Notes: generated from the sequence alone by a model not told the origin. A stretch of 64,000 nucleotides of DNA from Sinosporangium siamense (GCF_016863435.1 NZ_BOOW01000002.1:99879-163878); one strand, 5' to 3'. Counted from the first letter of the stretch, positions 46,835 to 57,074 are shown. Numbers and translations are program-made.

Positions 46835-46872
46835 GCGCACGTCGACGGCAGGGCCGTGCTCCAGGCGCGCAC
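46835..46872 (+). repeat. Partial duplicate of the rsmE 3' end
   Basis: The 38 bases at 46835-46872 match rsmE bases 46719-46736 joined directly to 46749-46769, with 12 bases missing between the two blocks. It lies about 50 bases after the rsmE stop and is not in a recognisable frame. Confidence 0.75.
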
Positions 46873-46946
46873 TGTTGAGGGCGGCACTGTGAGGGCGTGA
46901 GCCGTACGCCGTGGGCTCGGCCTTGGCCTGGGGAGGGGCTCGCGGT

Positions 46947-47591
46947 CTAGTTGGTCGGGGTGATCAGCTCTGGGGTGGAGGGCTCGGGCTCCACCGGCGG
47001 GCACTCCTCGGCGGGACCGGGACAGGGTGCGCCGGAGTCCGAGGCCGAAGGCGACGGTGACGGCGACGAGCTGGGTTTGGCGGTCGGCGGGCAGTGCTTG
47101 CCCGCCGCCTCGCGGGCTTCGCGTGCCGCCTCGTCGGCCGTGGAAGGGCACGAGGTCGGTTTGCGCGGGGACGCGCTGGGCTGGCGGGGGGCCGGCTCGC
47201 TCGGCACGGTGGCGCTGGTCGGGCGCGGTGGCACCGGCACCGGGACCACCGCCTGTTCAGGCGGGTTGTGCGGCGGCGGCTGCTGCGGCACGGGCCGGGA
47301 GGTGCCGGACGCCTCCGGTCCCCGCGTGCCGTGGTTGACCTCGGTGATGCGGCGATCCTCCGGCGTCACCTGCTGCCGCAGGCCGGGCACCACCATGACC
47401 ACCGCCCCCGCCACCAGGACGGCTCCTGCGATGGACGCGCCCGTACGCCACCAGAACAGGCCCCATGACCCGCGCCGCTCGATGCGGGCGCGGATGATCT
47501 CCAATGCTTCGGGAGAGGGAACGACCGCCTCCGCCTCCGCGCGGAGAGCATGGCGGAGGATGGCGCCGTGCTCATCGGGGGCTTGGGTCAT
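46947..47591 (-). CDS. Single-pass membrane protein, probable partner of the ECF sigma factor
   Basis: A 214-residue protein. The first 45 residues would be cytoplasmic (ILRHALRAEAEAVVPSPEALEIIRARI), one transmembrane helix follows (about 49-70, GASIAGAVLVAGAVVMVVPGL), and the outer part is Pro/Ser/Thr-rich with four Cys and no domain I recognise. Gene order and topology fit an anti-sigma factor, but the zinc-type HxxxCxxC motif is absent, so that role is inference. The start overlaps the sigma gene stop by four bases, which shows coupling. Confidence 0.8.
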   Translation of the reverse strand: MTQAPDEHGAILRHALRAEAEAVVPSPEALEIIRARIERRGSWGLFWWRTGASIAGAVLVAGAVVMVVPGLRQQVTPEDRRITEVNHGTRGPEASGTSRPVPQQPPPHNPPEQAVVPVPVPPRPTSATVPSEPAPRQPSASPRKPTSCPSTADEAAREAREAAGKHCPPTAKPSSSPSPSPSASDSGAPCPGPAEECPPVEPEPSTPELITPTN

Positions 47592-48193
47592 GACGATTGC
47601 TCCAGGACGTTGCGTAAGGCGGCCATTCCACGGGCAGTGTGGCTTTTCACCGCGCCCTTGCTGATGCCCATGGCGTGAGCGATCTCGGCTTCCGACAGAT
47701 CACCGTAATAGCGCAAGACCAGTGCTTCGCGCTGGCGCGTGGGGAGATTCCTCAGCGCCTCGATAACAGCGCCCCTCTCAAGCTCGCCGATCGCGCCGTG
47801 CTCAGCGCTAGGCGCATCGGGGAGTCCCTTAGGGGCATATTTCTCCACAACTGCGCGGTGGCGCAGCACGGACCGGGAACGATTGACGACCGACTGCCGC
47901 AGGTATGCGAGTGCCTTGTCGGGGTCCCGAAGCCGTCGCCACGCGCCGTGGATGGCCACAAACGCGTCTTGGACGACCTCTTCCGCAGTTGCCATATCGC
48001 GGACCAATAGTACGGCGAGACGCACAAGTGACCGATAGTGCGCACTGTATAGCGCAGTCACGGCCATATCGGCATCCCACCCGACAGGCACCGCCCCGAG
48101 CGACCTATCGGCCACGAGGGTCTCGGTGGTCACATCAGTGGGACGCGCGGCCTTCCCAGAGGGTTTACGCTCTTCCGGTTCATTAGGGGGCAT
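47588..48193 (-). CDS. ECF sigma factor, SigE-type family
   Basis: A 201-residue extracytoplasmic-function sigma factor. Region 2 is ALYSAHYRSLVRLAVLLVRDMATAEEVVQDAFVAIHGAW, and region 4 is LRNLPTRQREALVLRYYGDLSEAEIAHAMGISKGAVKSHTARGMAAL, typical of the Streptomyces SigE-like family that often carries no zinc anti-sigma factor. It directs RNA polymerase to stress or surface-related promoters. ATG at 48193 begins MPPNEPEERKP; a longer frame upstream is non-conserved. It is divergent from the HIT gene and overlaps its membrane partner downstream. Confidence 0.94.
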   Translation of the reverse strand: MPPNEPEERKPSGKAARPTDVTTETLVADRSLGAVPVGWDADMAVTALYSAHYRSLVRLAVLLVRDMATAEEVVQDAFVAIHGAWRRLRDPDKALAYLRQSVVNRSRSVLRHRAVVEKYAPKGLPDAPSAEHGAIGELERGAVIEALRNLPTRQREALVLRYYGDLSEAEIAHAMGISKGAVKSHTARGMAALRNVLEQSS

Positions 48194-48349
48194 GACCCAG
48201 TCGTGTCCTCGCCAGGTGGCCTCGCCCGACCCTGAGTTGTTCCAATTTTCCGCTGTAGTGTGGCACACACACCCTATCTGCGGGGATCTTTCCGCGCACC
48301 CAGGCACTGATTACCGATTGGCAACGGCAACTGACGCTAAAGTGCCAGG

Positions 48350-48694
48350 GTGATCGACTGCCTGTTCTGCAAGATCGTGGCCAGGGACATTCCGGCTCAG
48401 ATCGTCTACGAATCCGAGCGGACCATCGCGTTTCGCGACATCAACCCACAGGCCCCCATGCACGTCCTCGTGATCCCCAAGGTGCATTACGCGAACGCCG
48501 CGGAGCTGGCTGAGGCCGACGACGGCCTCGCCGACGAGGTCTTCACAACCGCGCACAAAATCGCAGTCCAGGAAGGCGTCGCCGAGGCCGGCTACCGGGT
48601 CGTCTTCAACACCGGTCCAGGCGCCGGCCAGACCGTCTTCCACGTGCACGGACACGTGCTCGGAGGGCGGGCGCTCACCTGGCCGCCGGGGTGA
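48350..48694 (+). CDS. HIT-domain nucleotide-binding protein (HINT type)
   Basis: A 114-residue HIT protein of the HINT branch. The N-terminal CLFCKIV provides two Cys for a possible zinc site, and the catalytic HVHGHVLGG gives His98, His100 and His102. HINT proteins hydrolyse adenosine 5'-phosphoramidates. The GTG at 48350 gives the family start. It precedes phoH, as in most actinomycetes, but a 130-base gap separates them. Confidence 0.95.
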   Translation: MIDCLFCKIVARDIPAQIVYESERTIAFRDINPQAPMHVLVIPKVHYANAAELAEADDGLADEVFTTAHKIAVQEGVAEAGYRVVFNTGPGAGQTVFHVHGHVLGGRALTWPPG

Positions 48695-48823
48695 TCTCTC
48701 CCGGCCGGCGGTCACGCGCGGAAGCACCGGTTTACTGCGGAGCGGATCAGAGCCAACCCGGATAGCATGTGGTAGCAGCCCTGTTGCATCTATCCAGGAG
48801 GCGATCAGGCCGTAGGCCTGCCC

Positions 48824-49861
<1,038 letters not shown>

Positions 49862-49875
49862 AGGATGAGCGAGCG

Positions 49876-50355
49876 ATGACGATCGAGGTGGCCAACGAGT
49901 CGGGCGTGGAGGTCGACGAGACCACGCTCGTGGCGCTGGCCGGGCATGTGCTGAGCCATATGCGGGTCAACCCGCTGGCCGAGCTGTCCATCCTGGTCGT
50001 GGACGAGGATGTGATGGCCGGTCTCCACGAGCAGTGGATGGGCGAGCCGGGTCCGACCGACGTGCTGGCCTTCCCGATGGACGAGCTGCGTCCCGGGCAG
50101 ACCGGGGCGCGGCAGGGCAACGAGGGGCCGGCCGATCCGGCGCTCCTCGGCGACGTGGTGTTGTGCCCGCAGGTCGCGGCCAAGCAGGCCGTGGAGGCGG
50201 GTCACTCGGCCCAGGACGAGCTGGAGATGCTGTGCACGCACGGCATCCTGCACCTGCTGGGCTACGACCATGCCGAGCCCGATGAGCACAAGGAGATGTT
50301 CGGTTTGCAGGCCGAGCTTCTCACGGCGTGGCGGGAGGTGCGCACCCAGCGGTGA
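49876..50355 (+). CDS. ybeY: Endoribonuclease YbeY
   Basis: A 159-residue YbeY (UPF0054) protein. The zinc motif [11 protein letters not shown] holds His122, His126 and His132, and the upstream [11 protein letters not shown] is the second family block. YbeY trims the 3' end of 16S rRNA and takes part in 70S quality control. The ATG at 49876 follows GAGGATGAGCG. It overlaps the corC-like gene by four bases (GTGA) and follows phoH closely. Confidence 0.97.
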   Translation: MTIEVANESGVEVDETTLVALAGHVLSHMRVNPLAELSILVVDEDVMAGLHEQWMGEPGPTDVLAFPMDELRPGQTGARQGNEGPADPALLGDVVLCPQVAAKQAVEAGHSAQDELEMLCTHGILHLLGYDHAEPDEHKEMFGLQAELLTAWREVRTQR

Positions 50356-51656
50356 ACGCCGCGAACGGGTGGTTGGTGACGGTCGTCGTCCTTGTAGTGG
50401 TCGGCGGCCTGATCGCAAGCGCGGAGACGGCTCTGACACGCATCTCCAGGGTGCGCGCTGAGGAGTTCGTGCGCGAGGGGCGCAGGGGCGCCGAGCGGCT
50501 GCGGGCCATCGTGGCCGACCCGCCGCGCTACCTCAATCTCCTCTTGCTCCTCCGGCTGAGCTGTGAGCTTGTCTCCACTGTCATCGCCACATTGATCTTC
50601 ATAGACGTGCTCGGCGATCAGGGATGGGCCTACGCCGCGGCCGCCGCGGCCATGATCGTCGTCAGTTACGTGATCGTCGGCGTGTCCCCGCGCACCCTCG
50701 GCCGTCAGCACGCCGAGCCCATCGCCCTGGCGAGCGCCCCGATCGTCTACGGCCTGACCCGGATCTTCGGGCCGCTGCCCAAGCTGCTCATCCTCATCGG
50801 CAACGCGGTGACCCCGGGTAAAGGCTTCCGCGACGGCCCGTTCACCTCGGAGGCCGAGCTGCGCGACCTGGTCGACCTGGCCGAGGAGCGCAGGGTGATC
50901 GAGCCCGACGAGCGGGAAATGATCCACTCGGTGTTCGAACTCGGCGACACCCTGGTGCGCGAGGTCATGGTGCCGCGCACCGACATGGTGTTCATCGAGC
51001 GCGGCAAGACGTTCAACCAGGCTCTCTCGCTCGCCCTGCGCAGCGGCTTCTCCCGCATACCGGTCGTCGGGGAGAACGAGGACGACGTTGTCGGCATCGT
51101 CTACCTCAAGGACGTCGTGCGCCACGTGCACGAGTCCGGCGACAGCGGGCAGGGGGAGAAGGTCGAGACGGTCATGCGCCCCGCCACCTATGTGCCGGAG
51201 AGCAAGCCGATCGACGAACTCATGCGTGAGATGCAGGCCAGGCAGAGCCATCTCGCCATCGTCATCGACGAATACGGCGGTACGGCGGGCCTCGTCACCA
51301 TCGAGGACGTGCTGGAGGAGATCGTCGGGGAGATCGCCGACGAATACGACCAGGAACTCCCCAGGGTCGAGTCCTTGGACGACGGTTCGATGAGGGTCAC
51401 CGCCCGCCTGCCCGTGAGCGATCTGGCCGAGTTGTTCAACGTCGAGATCGAGGTCGACGACGTCGAGACGGTCGGCGGGCTTCTCGCGCACGCGCTCGGC
51501 CGGGTGCCGATCGCCGGGTCGGAGGTCGAGGTCGAGGGGCTGCGGCTGACCGCGGAGAGCATCGCGGGGCGGCGCAACCGGATCGGCACGGTGCTCGTCA
51601 GGAGGCTGCGGCCGTCGAAGCGGGACTTCGTGAACGCCAAGAAGGACAGCCAGTAG
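50352..51656 (+). CDS. CorC/HlyC family membrane protein with CBS domains
   Basis: A 434-residue hemolysin-family protein. The N-terminal CNNM/DUF21 membrane domain has about four helices (to about 150), followed by a CBS pair (about 195-320, with [13 protein letters not shown] and [23 protein letters not shown]), and a C-terminal CorC_HlyC domain with the [14 protein letters not shown] block. Such proteins transport or regulate magnesium or cobalt. The GTG at 50352 overlaps the ybeY stop (GTGA), so translation is coupled. Two hairpins follow the gene and probably end the phoH-ybeY transcript. Confidence 0.94.
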   Translation: MNAANGWLVTVVVLVVVGGLIASAETALTRISRVRAEEFVREGRRGAERLRAIVADPPRYLNLLLLLRLSCELVSTVIATLIFIDVLGDQGWAYAAAAAAMIVVSYVIVGVSPRTLGRQHAEPIALASAPIVYGLTRIFGPLPKLLILIGNAVTPGKGFRDGPFTSEAELRDLVDLAEERRVIEPDEREMIHSVFELGDTLVREVMVPRTDMVFIERGKTFNQALSLALRSGFSRIPVVGENEDDVVGIVYLKDVVRHVHESGDSGQGEKVETVMRPATYVPESKPIDELMREMQARQSHLAIVIDEYGGTAGLVTIEDVLEEIVGEIADEYDQELPRVESLDDGSMRVTARLPVSDLAELFNVEIEVDDVETVGGLLAHALGRVPIAGSEVEVEGLRLTAESIAGRRNRIGTVLVRRLRPSKRDFVNAKKDSQ

Positions 51657-51864
51657 GCGAATTCGCAGGTCAGGAAGGGTGTGCCGGACCGGGGAGCGAT
51701 GCAATCCGATTCCCGACAAACCTGCGAATAATATGCAAGCCCTCTACAAGTCATTTGCAAGCGGGACGCGGGATAGTTCTTTCACGGCGCCTGGTGCTGC
51801 AGGCGCCGTAAGGAAGACCCAAACGCTGGGTGGGGTTCGCGGCGTGAGGGCCTTCCGGGGGGTG

Positions 51865-51948
51865 AGGGCGTCCCGGCCAGCTAGCCGGCCGAGACGCCCC
51901 TCGTGATAAGGGTGCTCTCGCCAGGCTTATGCAGGTGAGAGCACCCTT
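51865..51948 (+). terminator. Two consecutive hairpins after the corC-like gene
   Basis: The first hairpin pairs GGGCGTCCCGGCC with GGCCGAGACGCCC (about 51867-51898, one mismatch). The second pairs AAGGGTGCTCTC at 51908-51919 with GAGAGCACCCTT at 51937-51948. They make up most of the 361-base gap (51657-52017); the rest shows no gene. Confidence 0.75.
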
Positions 51949-52017
51949 AAGCGTCTATTGGGGATTGCTCCATTCATAGGTGGGAACACCACCGACGGGG
52001 GAGCAACGGGGGACAAT

Positions 52018-52722
52018 ATGACGCGCCGGATGCAGATGCTGGTGGGGGCGGTAGCCGTCATCGCGGCCGCAGGGCTTATCGCCGCGGCTTTGGGGGGCTG
52101 CGGGGCGAGGAAGCCACAGGTCCATGCCGTGCAGCAGGACCGCGGTGAGCTGGCCCGCATCAAGGGATTGCTACACGATCAACGTGGTCTGCCCGAGGGC
52201 TTCTCCTCCAGGCCGCGCGACGGGTGGACCACGCCCTTCCGGCCGCGTGATCCACACTGCCGTGCCGTACTCGACACCGCCGGCGGCCGTCCCCCCAAGG
52301 AGTCGCTGCTCGCCCACGCCGAGGCGACCTTCCCCGGGCGGGGGCTCGGCGAGGTGGTGGGGGTCGCGCTTGCCGGATATAGCAGCGGGGGAGCGAATCG
52401 CACTCTGGAGGAGCTCGGATCGGCCCTGACTCGCTGCTCATCGGCGACGAACAGGGAGTTCGTCGGCAAGAACGCCGGTAACGGCACCAAGCTGAAGATG
52501 CGCCACCTGCCGATGGAGCGGGTCGGTGAGAGTGCCGTCGCGGCCAAGGTGACCGGACGTTTGCACGGTTATCCGTACAGGCTGCATGTGGTCTTCGTCC
52601 GCATCGGGGAAACCATGATCTCCCTCGCTCACACCGGTGTCGCCAACCTTGATCCGGCACGCACCCAGCAGATCGCCCGAGCTGTAGCCGAACGCGTGGC
52701 ATCGGCACGCACCGGTACTTGA
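52018..52722 (+). CDS. Lipoprotein, unknown function
   Basis: A 234-residue predicted lipoprotein with signal peptide MTRRMQMLVGAVAVIAAAGL and lipobox ALGGC near residue 29. The mature domain (about 40-230) contains two Cys (DPHCRAVLD, LTRCSSAT) and an alternating strand/helix pattern resembling extracellular sensor domains such as PknH-type, but the match is weak and I do not name a family. The ATG at 52018 follows GGGGGAC; a longer frame upstream adds 20 residues with no signal logic. It precedes the cda-like gene and era on the same strand, 13 bases away. Confidence 0.8.
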   Translation: MTRRMQMLVGAVAVIAAAGLIAAALGGCGARKPQVHAVQQDRGELARIKGLLHDQRGLPEGFSSRPRDGWTTPFRPRDPHCRAVLDTAGGRPPKESLLAHAEATFPGRGLGEVVGVALAGYSSGGANRTLEELGSALTRCSSATNREFVGKNAGNGTKLKMRHLPMERVGESAVAAKVTGRLHGYPYRLHVVFVRIGETMISLAHTGVANLDPARTQQIARAVAERVASARTGT

Positions 52723-52735
52723 GTAGCCTTGTCGG

Positions 52736-53071
52736 GTGACTGACACGACTCTCGACCCCGAGGACAACAAGATCATCGTGCTGGCCCGGTCGGCCAGAGC
52801 GCGCAACGGCTCGGCCGAGGGAGCTGCCGTCCGTGACGAGACCGGTCGTACATATGTGGCGACCGACGTGGCGCTGCCGTCGCTGACCCTGTCGGCGCTG
52901 CAGGTCGCGGTGGCGATGGCCGTGTCGAGCGGAGCGCGCGCGCTGGAGGCCGCAGCGCTGGTCACCGAGGCCGAGACCCCGACCGACGCCGACCGCGCGG
53001 TCGTCGCCGACCTCGGCACCCCGATCCTGCTCACGGCCGCCCCCGACGGTTCGGTACGGCAGAGCCGATGA
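52736..53071 (+). CDS. Cytidine deaminase-like protein lacking catalytic motifs
   Basis: A 111-residue protein with the length and fold pattern of the cytidine deaminase family, found before era in many actinomycetes. The region where cytidine deaminase has CAE reads TLSALQVAVAM, and the later PCxxC zinc motif is missing altogether (ADLGTPILLT), so zinc-dependent deamination is unlikely. It could be a structural or regulatory relative. The GTG at 52736 is the only good start; the stop overlaps the era ATG by four bases. The function is unknown. Confidence 0.8.
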   Translation: MTDTTLDPEDNKIIVLARSARARNGSAEGAAVRDETGRTYVATDVALPSLTLSALQVAVAMAVSSGARALEAAALVTEAETPTDADRAVVADLGTPILLTAAPDGSVRQSR

Positions 53072-53970
53072 GTGACGAGTTCAAGGCCGGGTTCGCCTGC
53101 TTCGTCGGGCGGCCCAATGTGGGCAAATCCACTTTGATGAACGCGTTGGTGGGCACCAAGGTGGCCATCACCTCTTCCAAGCCGCAGACCACCCGCCGGA
53201 CGATTCGCGGCATCGTGCACCGCCCCGACGCCCAGCTTGTGATCGTCGACACCCCCGGTCTGCACCGTCCGCGCACCCTGCTCGGCGAACGCCTCGACAG
53301 CCTGGTGTTGTCCACGTTGAGCGAGGTCGACGTCATCGGCTTCTGCATCCCCGCGGACGAGGCGATCGGCAAGGGAGACAAGTTCATCGCGGACAAGCTC
53401 GCCGCGGTGAAACGCACGCCGGTGATGGCGATCGTCACCAAATGCGATCTGGTGTCGCGGGAGAAACTCGCCGAGCAGCTCCTGGCGGTGTCAAATCTGG
53501 GGGAGTTTGCGGAGATCATCCCGGTTTCCGCGAAGGCGGGGGAGCAGTTGGACATTCTCTCCGACCTGCTCATTAAACGGCTGCCGGAAAGCCCCCCGCT
53601 CTATGTCGGGGGGGAGCTCACCGACGAGCCCGAACAGGTGCTTGTCGCGGAGTTGATCCGGGAGGCGGTCCTCGAAGGGGTCCGCGATGAACTGCCGCAT
53701 TCGATCGCGGTGGTCGTCGAGGAGATGGGCCTGCGTGAGGGACGCGACGATCTGCTCGACATTTACGCGTTCATGTTCGTCGAACGGCCCTCCCAGAAGG
53801 CCATCGTAATCGGACGCAAGGGCGAAAGGCTCCGAGAGGTCGGCACCCGGGCCCGCCACCAGATCGAGGCGCTGCTGGGCACGCGGGTCTATCTGGACTT
53901 GCGGATCAAGGTCGCCAAGGACTGGCAGCGGGACCCGAAACAGCTTCGCCGGCTGGGGTTCTACGACTGA
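53068..53970 (+). CDS. era: GTPase Era, 16S rRNA maturation
   Basis: A 300-residue Era GTPase. G1 GRPNVGKST (14-22), G2 TTRRTIRG, G3 DTPG, G4 TKCD, and the C-terminal KH domain ending in DLRIKVAKDWQRDPKQLRRLGF are all present. Era binds the 3' end of 16S rRNA and checks 30S assembly. It overlaps the cda-like gene by four bases and closes the phoH-ybeY-corC-era functional block. Confidence 0.98.
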   Translation: MSDEFKAGFACFVGRPNVGKSTLMNALVGTKVAITSSKPQTTRRTIRGIVHRPDAQLVIVDTPGLHRPRTLLGERLDSLVLSTLSEVDVIGFCIPADEAIGKGDKFIADKLAAVKRTPVMAIVTKCDLVSREKLAEQLLAVSNLGEFAEIIPVSAKAGEQLDILSDLLIKRLPESPPLYVGGELTDEPEQVLVAELIREAVLEGVRDELPHSIAVVVEEMGLREGRDDLLDIYAFMFVERPSQKAIVIGRKGERLREVGTRARHQIEALLGTRVYLDLRIKVAKDWQRDPKQLRRLGFYD

Positions 53971-54044
53971 CCGCCCCTGGGGCGTGGCCGGGTGCGGGAT
54001 GCCGCGCTCGGTCGCGTCTTTCGTGGTGATTTGGCTGGGTGCTG

Positions 54045-54290
54045 CTATTGCTGGTAGTTCTCGATCTCGTCGGCGGGTCTTGGGCGGGCGTAGTCGGGAT
54101 CTTCGCCGATGTCGCGTTGTGCGCGGCGTTGCCGTAGCAGGTCCCAGCACTGGTCGAGGGCGAACTCCAGCGATCTTATGCGTTGGTTCTCCTCTACTGA
54201 GGTCACCTCGCCCGTCGCCAGTCGCCGCCGCAGCTCTCGCTCCTCGGTCACGAGGTCGTTGATCCTGCCGAGGATCTCGTCGTCTCGCAT
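54045..54290 (-). CDS. DUF2630 family small helical protein
   Basis: An 81-residue, highly charged helical protein of the DUF2630 family (ILGRINDLVTEERELRRR, LEFALDQCWDLLRQRRAQRD). It probably forms a helical hairpin or coiled-coil dimer; no function is known. The ATG at 54290 is clear. It converges with era and is divergent from the kinase-like gene. Confidence 0.88.
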   Translation of the reverse strand: MRDDEILGRINDLVTEERELRRRLATGEVTSVEENQRIRSLEFALDQCWDLLRQRRAQRDIGEDPDYARPRPADEIENYQQ

Positions 54291-54464
54291 GACGCCCCCA
54301 AGATCGCCGAGCCCCCCGTCGTGGAGTTCAAATGGTGGGCTCCGTCCCTAGATTCGACCATATACGTCATGTGTACCCTCCCTTGCGATGTACCGATGGT
54401 GGGGGCCGCCGTCCACGATCATGAAAGCGCTGGTTGTCGAGGGTTGCGAGGTGCACGGTTGGAC

Positions 54465-55538
54465 ATGTCCCACCAGGATCGGGTCGGCAGATACGGCGAT
54501 GTGGCGAGTGCGTTGGCGTTGCGCAGTGATCGGCAGCTCGCCACGATGGTGGATGAGGCGCAGGTTCTGGGCTCAGGGATCGGCGGCAGCTTGGTCCTGT
54601 TGACCGTCGAAGGTGTGCCGGTCTTCGCGAAGCGGGTGCCGCTGAGCGATTTGGAGCGCCGCGCGGGCAATGTGATGTCCACGGCCAACCTGTTCAAGCT
54701 GCCGACGTTCTGTCATTACGGGGTTGGATCGCTGGGATCGCCGGGATTCGGTGTCTGGCGGGAACTCGCGGCCAACGTCATGGCGACCACGTGGGTGCTG
54801 GCCGGGCGCAGTGCGGCCTTTCCGGTCCTGTACCACTGGCGGGTGCTGCCGGGAGCGCCTCCACCCACCGAGGAGCACGCCGACATCGAGGCCGTCGTGC
54901 GTTACTGGGGCGGGTCGCCGGCTGTCCACGAGCGGCTGAGTGCGCTTGCGGGGGCCTCTGCCAGTGTCGTGCTGTTTCAGGAGTACATCCCGTACAACCT
55001 CGGGGATTGGCTGGCCGTCCGGCTTGCCGCAGGCGAGGAGGCGGCATTGGCGGCGTGCGACATGGTCGAGACGTGTTTGCCGGCCGATGTGGCGTTCATG
55101 AACAGCCAGGGGCTGATGCACTTCGACGCCCACTTCGGCAACATCCTCACCGATGGTGAACGCCTGTACATGACCGACTTCGGGCTGGCGAGCTCCCCTC
55201 GGTTCGACCTTTCAGGGGAGGAGGTCGGGTTCCTGGAGCGCAACGGCACCCACGACATGGGGTATGCGTTGATGCGGCTGGTCAACTGGCTCGTCACCGA
55301 CGTCTGCGGCGTCACCGAGCCGGGGGGCGGCGGGCCGGTGCTGCGCAACGAGTACATCCGCGCGTGCGCGGAGGGCGCGGACCCCGTCGGCGCTCCGCCG
55401 GCCGCGGCCACGGTGATCCGGCGGTATGCGGCTGTGGCGGCCGTCATGAACGACTTCTGCTGGGATCTGTTCGGGGCCGACCGGGCCACGCCGTACCCGC
55501 ATGAGGAGATCGGACGTGCTTTGAGCGCGATGGGGTGA
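54465..55538 (+). CDS. Protein kinase / phosphotransferase-fold protein
   Basis: A 357-residue protein. The C-terminal half has LMHFDAHFGNIL (about 217-228), matching the catalytic HxDxxxxN loop of kinase-fold enzymes, and TDFGLA (about 236-241), the DFG magnesium loop. In the N-terminal lobe GSGIGGSL could be the glycine loop and VFAKRV the Lys strand. Such stand-alone kinase-like proteins may phosphorylate small molecules or proteins; the substrate is unknown. ATG at 54465 begins MSHQDRVGRYGDVA; a longer frame upstream is not conserved-looking. A tandem 16-bp repeat follows the stop. Confidence 0.8.
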   Translation: MSHQDRVGRYGDVASALALRSDRQLATMVDEAQVLGSGIGGSLVLLTVEGVPVFAKRVPLSDLERRAGNVMSTANLFKLPTFCHYGVGSLGSPGFGVWRELAANVMATTWVLAGRSAAFPVLYHWRVLPGAPPPTEEHADIEAVVRYWGGSPAVHERLSALAGASASVVLFQEYIPYNLGDWLAVRLAAGEEAALAACDMVETCLPADVAFMNSQGLMHFDAHFGNILTDGERLYMTDFGLASSPRFDLSGEEVGFLERNGTHDMGYALMRLVNWLVTDVCGVTEPGGGGPVLRNEYIRACAEGADPVGAPPAAATVIRRYAAVAAVMNDFCWDLFGADRATPYPHEEIGRALSAMG

Positions 55539-55584
55539 TCACGGCGACTGCTGCCTGCGGTGTGCCCCGCTCGCTTTCTCCTGC

Positions 55585-55696
55585 CCTGCCTCTTTCGTGC
55601 CCTGCCTCTTTCGTGCCCTGCCTCTTTCGCGTCCTGCCTCTTTCGTGCCCTGCCTCTTTCGTGCCCTGCCTCTTTCGCGTCCTGCCTATTTGTGCC
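55585..55696. repeat. 16-bp tandem repeat, seven copies in 48-bp super-units
   Basis: CCTGCCTCTTTCGTGC repeats at 55585, 55601, 55633 and 55649, and the variant ending CGCGT at 55617 and 55665; a degenerate copy follows at 55681. The order A-A-B-A-A-B shows a duplicated 48-bp unit. The array ends at TGCCGTACGGCA. It fills part of the gap 55539-56056, which holds nothing else recognisable. Confidence 0.9.
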
Positions 55697-56056
55697 GTGC
55701 CGTACGGCATGGGCCTCGTCTGGCGGGGTGACCACCAGTCCCCGACCGGCTCGGTCGGGTGCTCCGCGACCGCCTCCGGGGCGACGGGCCGCCCCGGTCG
55801 CGCCTTGGCCGACTGAGCACGGCCCTCCGGTGGTCGCCTTTATGAGCCGAAGCCTTGCCGTCTGTCTTTGATGTCCGCAGGGTTGACCATGATCACTGGG
55901 GCGCCTCATCGGCTTGACGGCCGGATGTGGTGTGGCGCGGTGCGATCGGTGCCGCCTGCCGTCGCCGTTGTGGTGTTCCTCGTGGTCGGTGACGGCCGGC
56001 GGGATCATGTGTGATCCGGTGCGCGGTGCCCGGTCCTGACGCGCTGAGCGGGCGGG

Positions 56057-56824
56057 TCAGGTGATGATCACGTTGACGTCGTGGGCGCGGAGCCCGGCGA
56101 CGGCCGCGTCAGGAGCCGAGGTGTCGGTGATCACCGTATTGATGCGGGACACTGGCGCGATGCGCACCGCGCTCCGCTGGCCGAACTTGGTGTGGTCCGC
56201 GAGCACCACCAGGTCGCGAGCCACTCGGATCATGTTGCGATCGGTTTCCGCCTCCGCCAGGTGTGCGCCGAGCATGCCGTAATCGGGATCGAGGCCGTAA
56301 GCGCTGAAAAACGCCGTGTCGATGTGGATGTCGGCCAGCGCCTGGGTGGTCAGGTGGCCCAGCAGCGAGAGTTCGGTGTTGCGCATGAGGCCGCCAAGCA
56401 CAAGCACCTCCACCTCGTCGCCCGATGTGCCGATGGCATGGGCTACGGCCACGGAGTTGGTCACCACCGTGAGGTCGCGCACCCGCCCGAGGTGGGGCAC
56501 CATCTGCGCGCAGGTGGAGCCTCCCGTCAGCAGCACGACACTGCCGGGTTTGACCAGCTCCGCCGCCCGGGCGGCGATGCGGCCCTTCTCGTCGAGGTTG
56601 CGGATGGCCCGCTCGACCAGGGAGACCTCGGTGGCCTCCCCGCCCGAGATCGCCATCGCGCCGCCGTGCACGCGGCGCAGCAGGCCACGCTCGTCCATCT
56701 CGTCGAGATCACGCCGCACCGTGGACACGCTGACGCCGAGGATGTCGGCGAGGTCGTCGACGCTTACCGATCCGTTGGTGCGCACGTGGTGAAGCAGGGT
56801 GCTTCTCCGCTTCTCACTCAGCAT
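56057..56824 (-). CDS. DeoR-family transcriptional regulator
   Basis: A 255-residue DeoR/GlpR regulator. The N-terminal helix-turn-helix (about 5-58) has VDDLADILGVSVSTVRRDLDEMDERGLLRRVHGGA, and the DeoRC sugar-phosphate sensor domain has LLTGGSTCAQMV and the closing ADHTKFGQ. ATG at 56824 begins MLSEKRRSTLL, the family start. It is divergent from the SIS-PfkB-aldolase set and is probably its repressor, with a sugar phosphate as inducer. The 250-base shared gap carries AT-rich promoter-like sequence. Confidence 0.95.
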   Translation of the reverse strand: MLSEKRRSTLLHHVRTNGSVSVDDLADILGVSVSTVRRDLDEMDERGLLRRVHGGAMAISGGEATEVSLVERAIRNLDEKGRIAARAAELVKPGSVVLLTGGSTCAQMVPHLGRVRDLTVVTNSVAVAHAIGTSGDEVEVLVLGGLMRNTELSLLGHLTTQALADIHIDTAFFSAYGLDPDYGMLGAHLAEAETDRNMIRVARDLVVLADHTKFGQRSAVRIAPVSRINTVITDTSAPDAAVAGLRAHDVNVIIT

Positions 56825-57074
56825 CGGGTCCGGCCTCCCTCTTGTGTCCTGGGGTACATGAGGATCCCATCTCGACAGGCTTTCAGAAAACTTCAACTTC
56901 AATCATCGGATGAAGTCTACCGCGCATGGTTCATCCTATTTGTGCAATTCATGCCTTGGATTGACAGTCCGAGGGTGGCGTTCTATGGTCGTGGCTGAAG
57001 TTTCTGAGAGTTTCTGATCGATGTTGATCGATCTCTCGGGCGACCAGCCGTTCTTGCGCGGAAGGGTGACTCAG

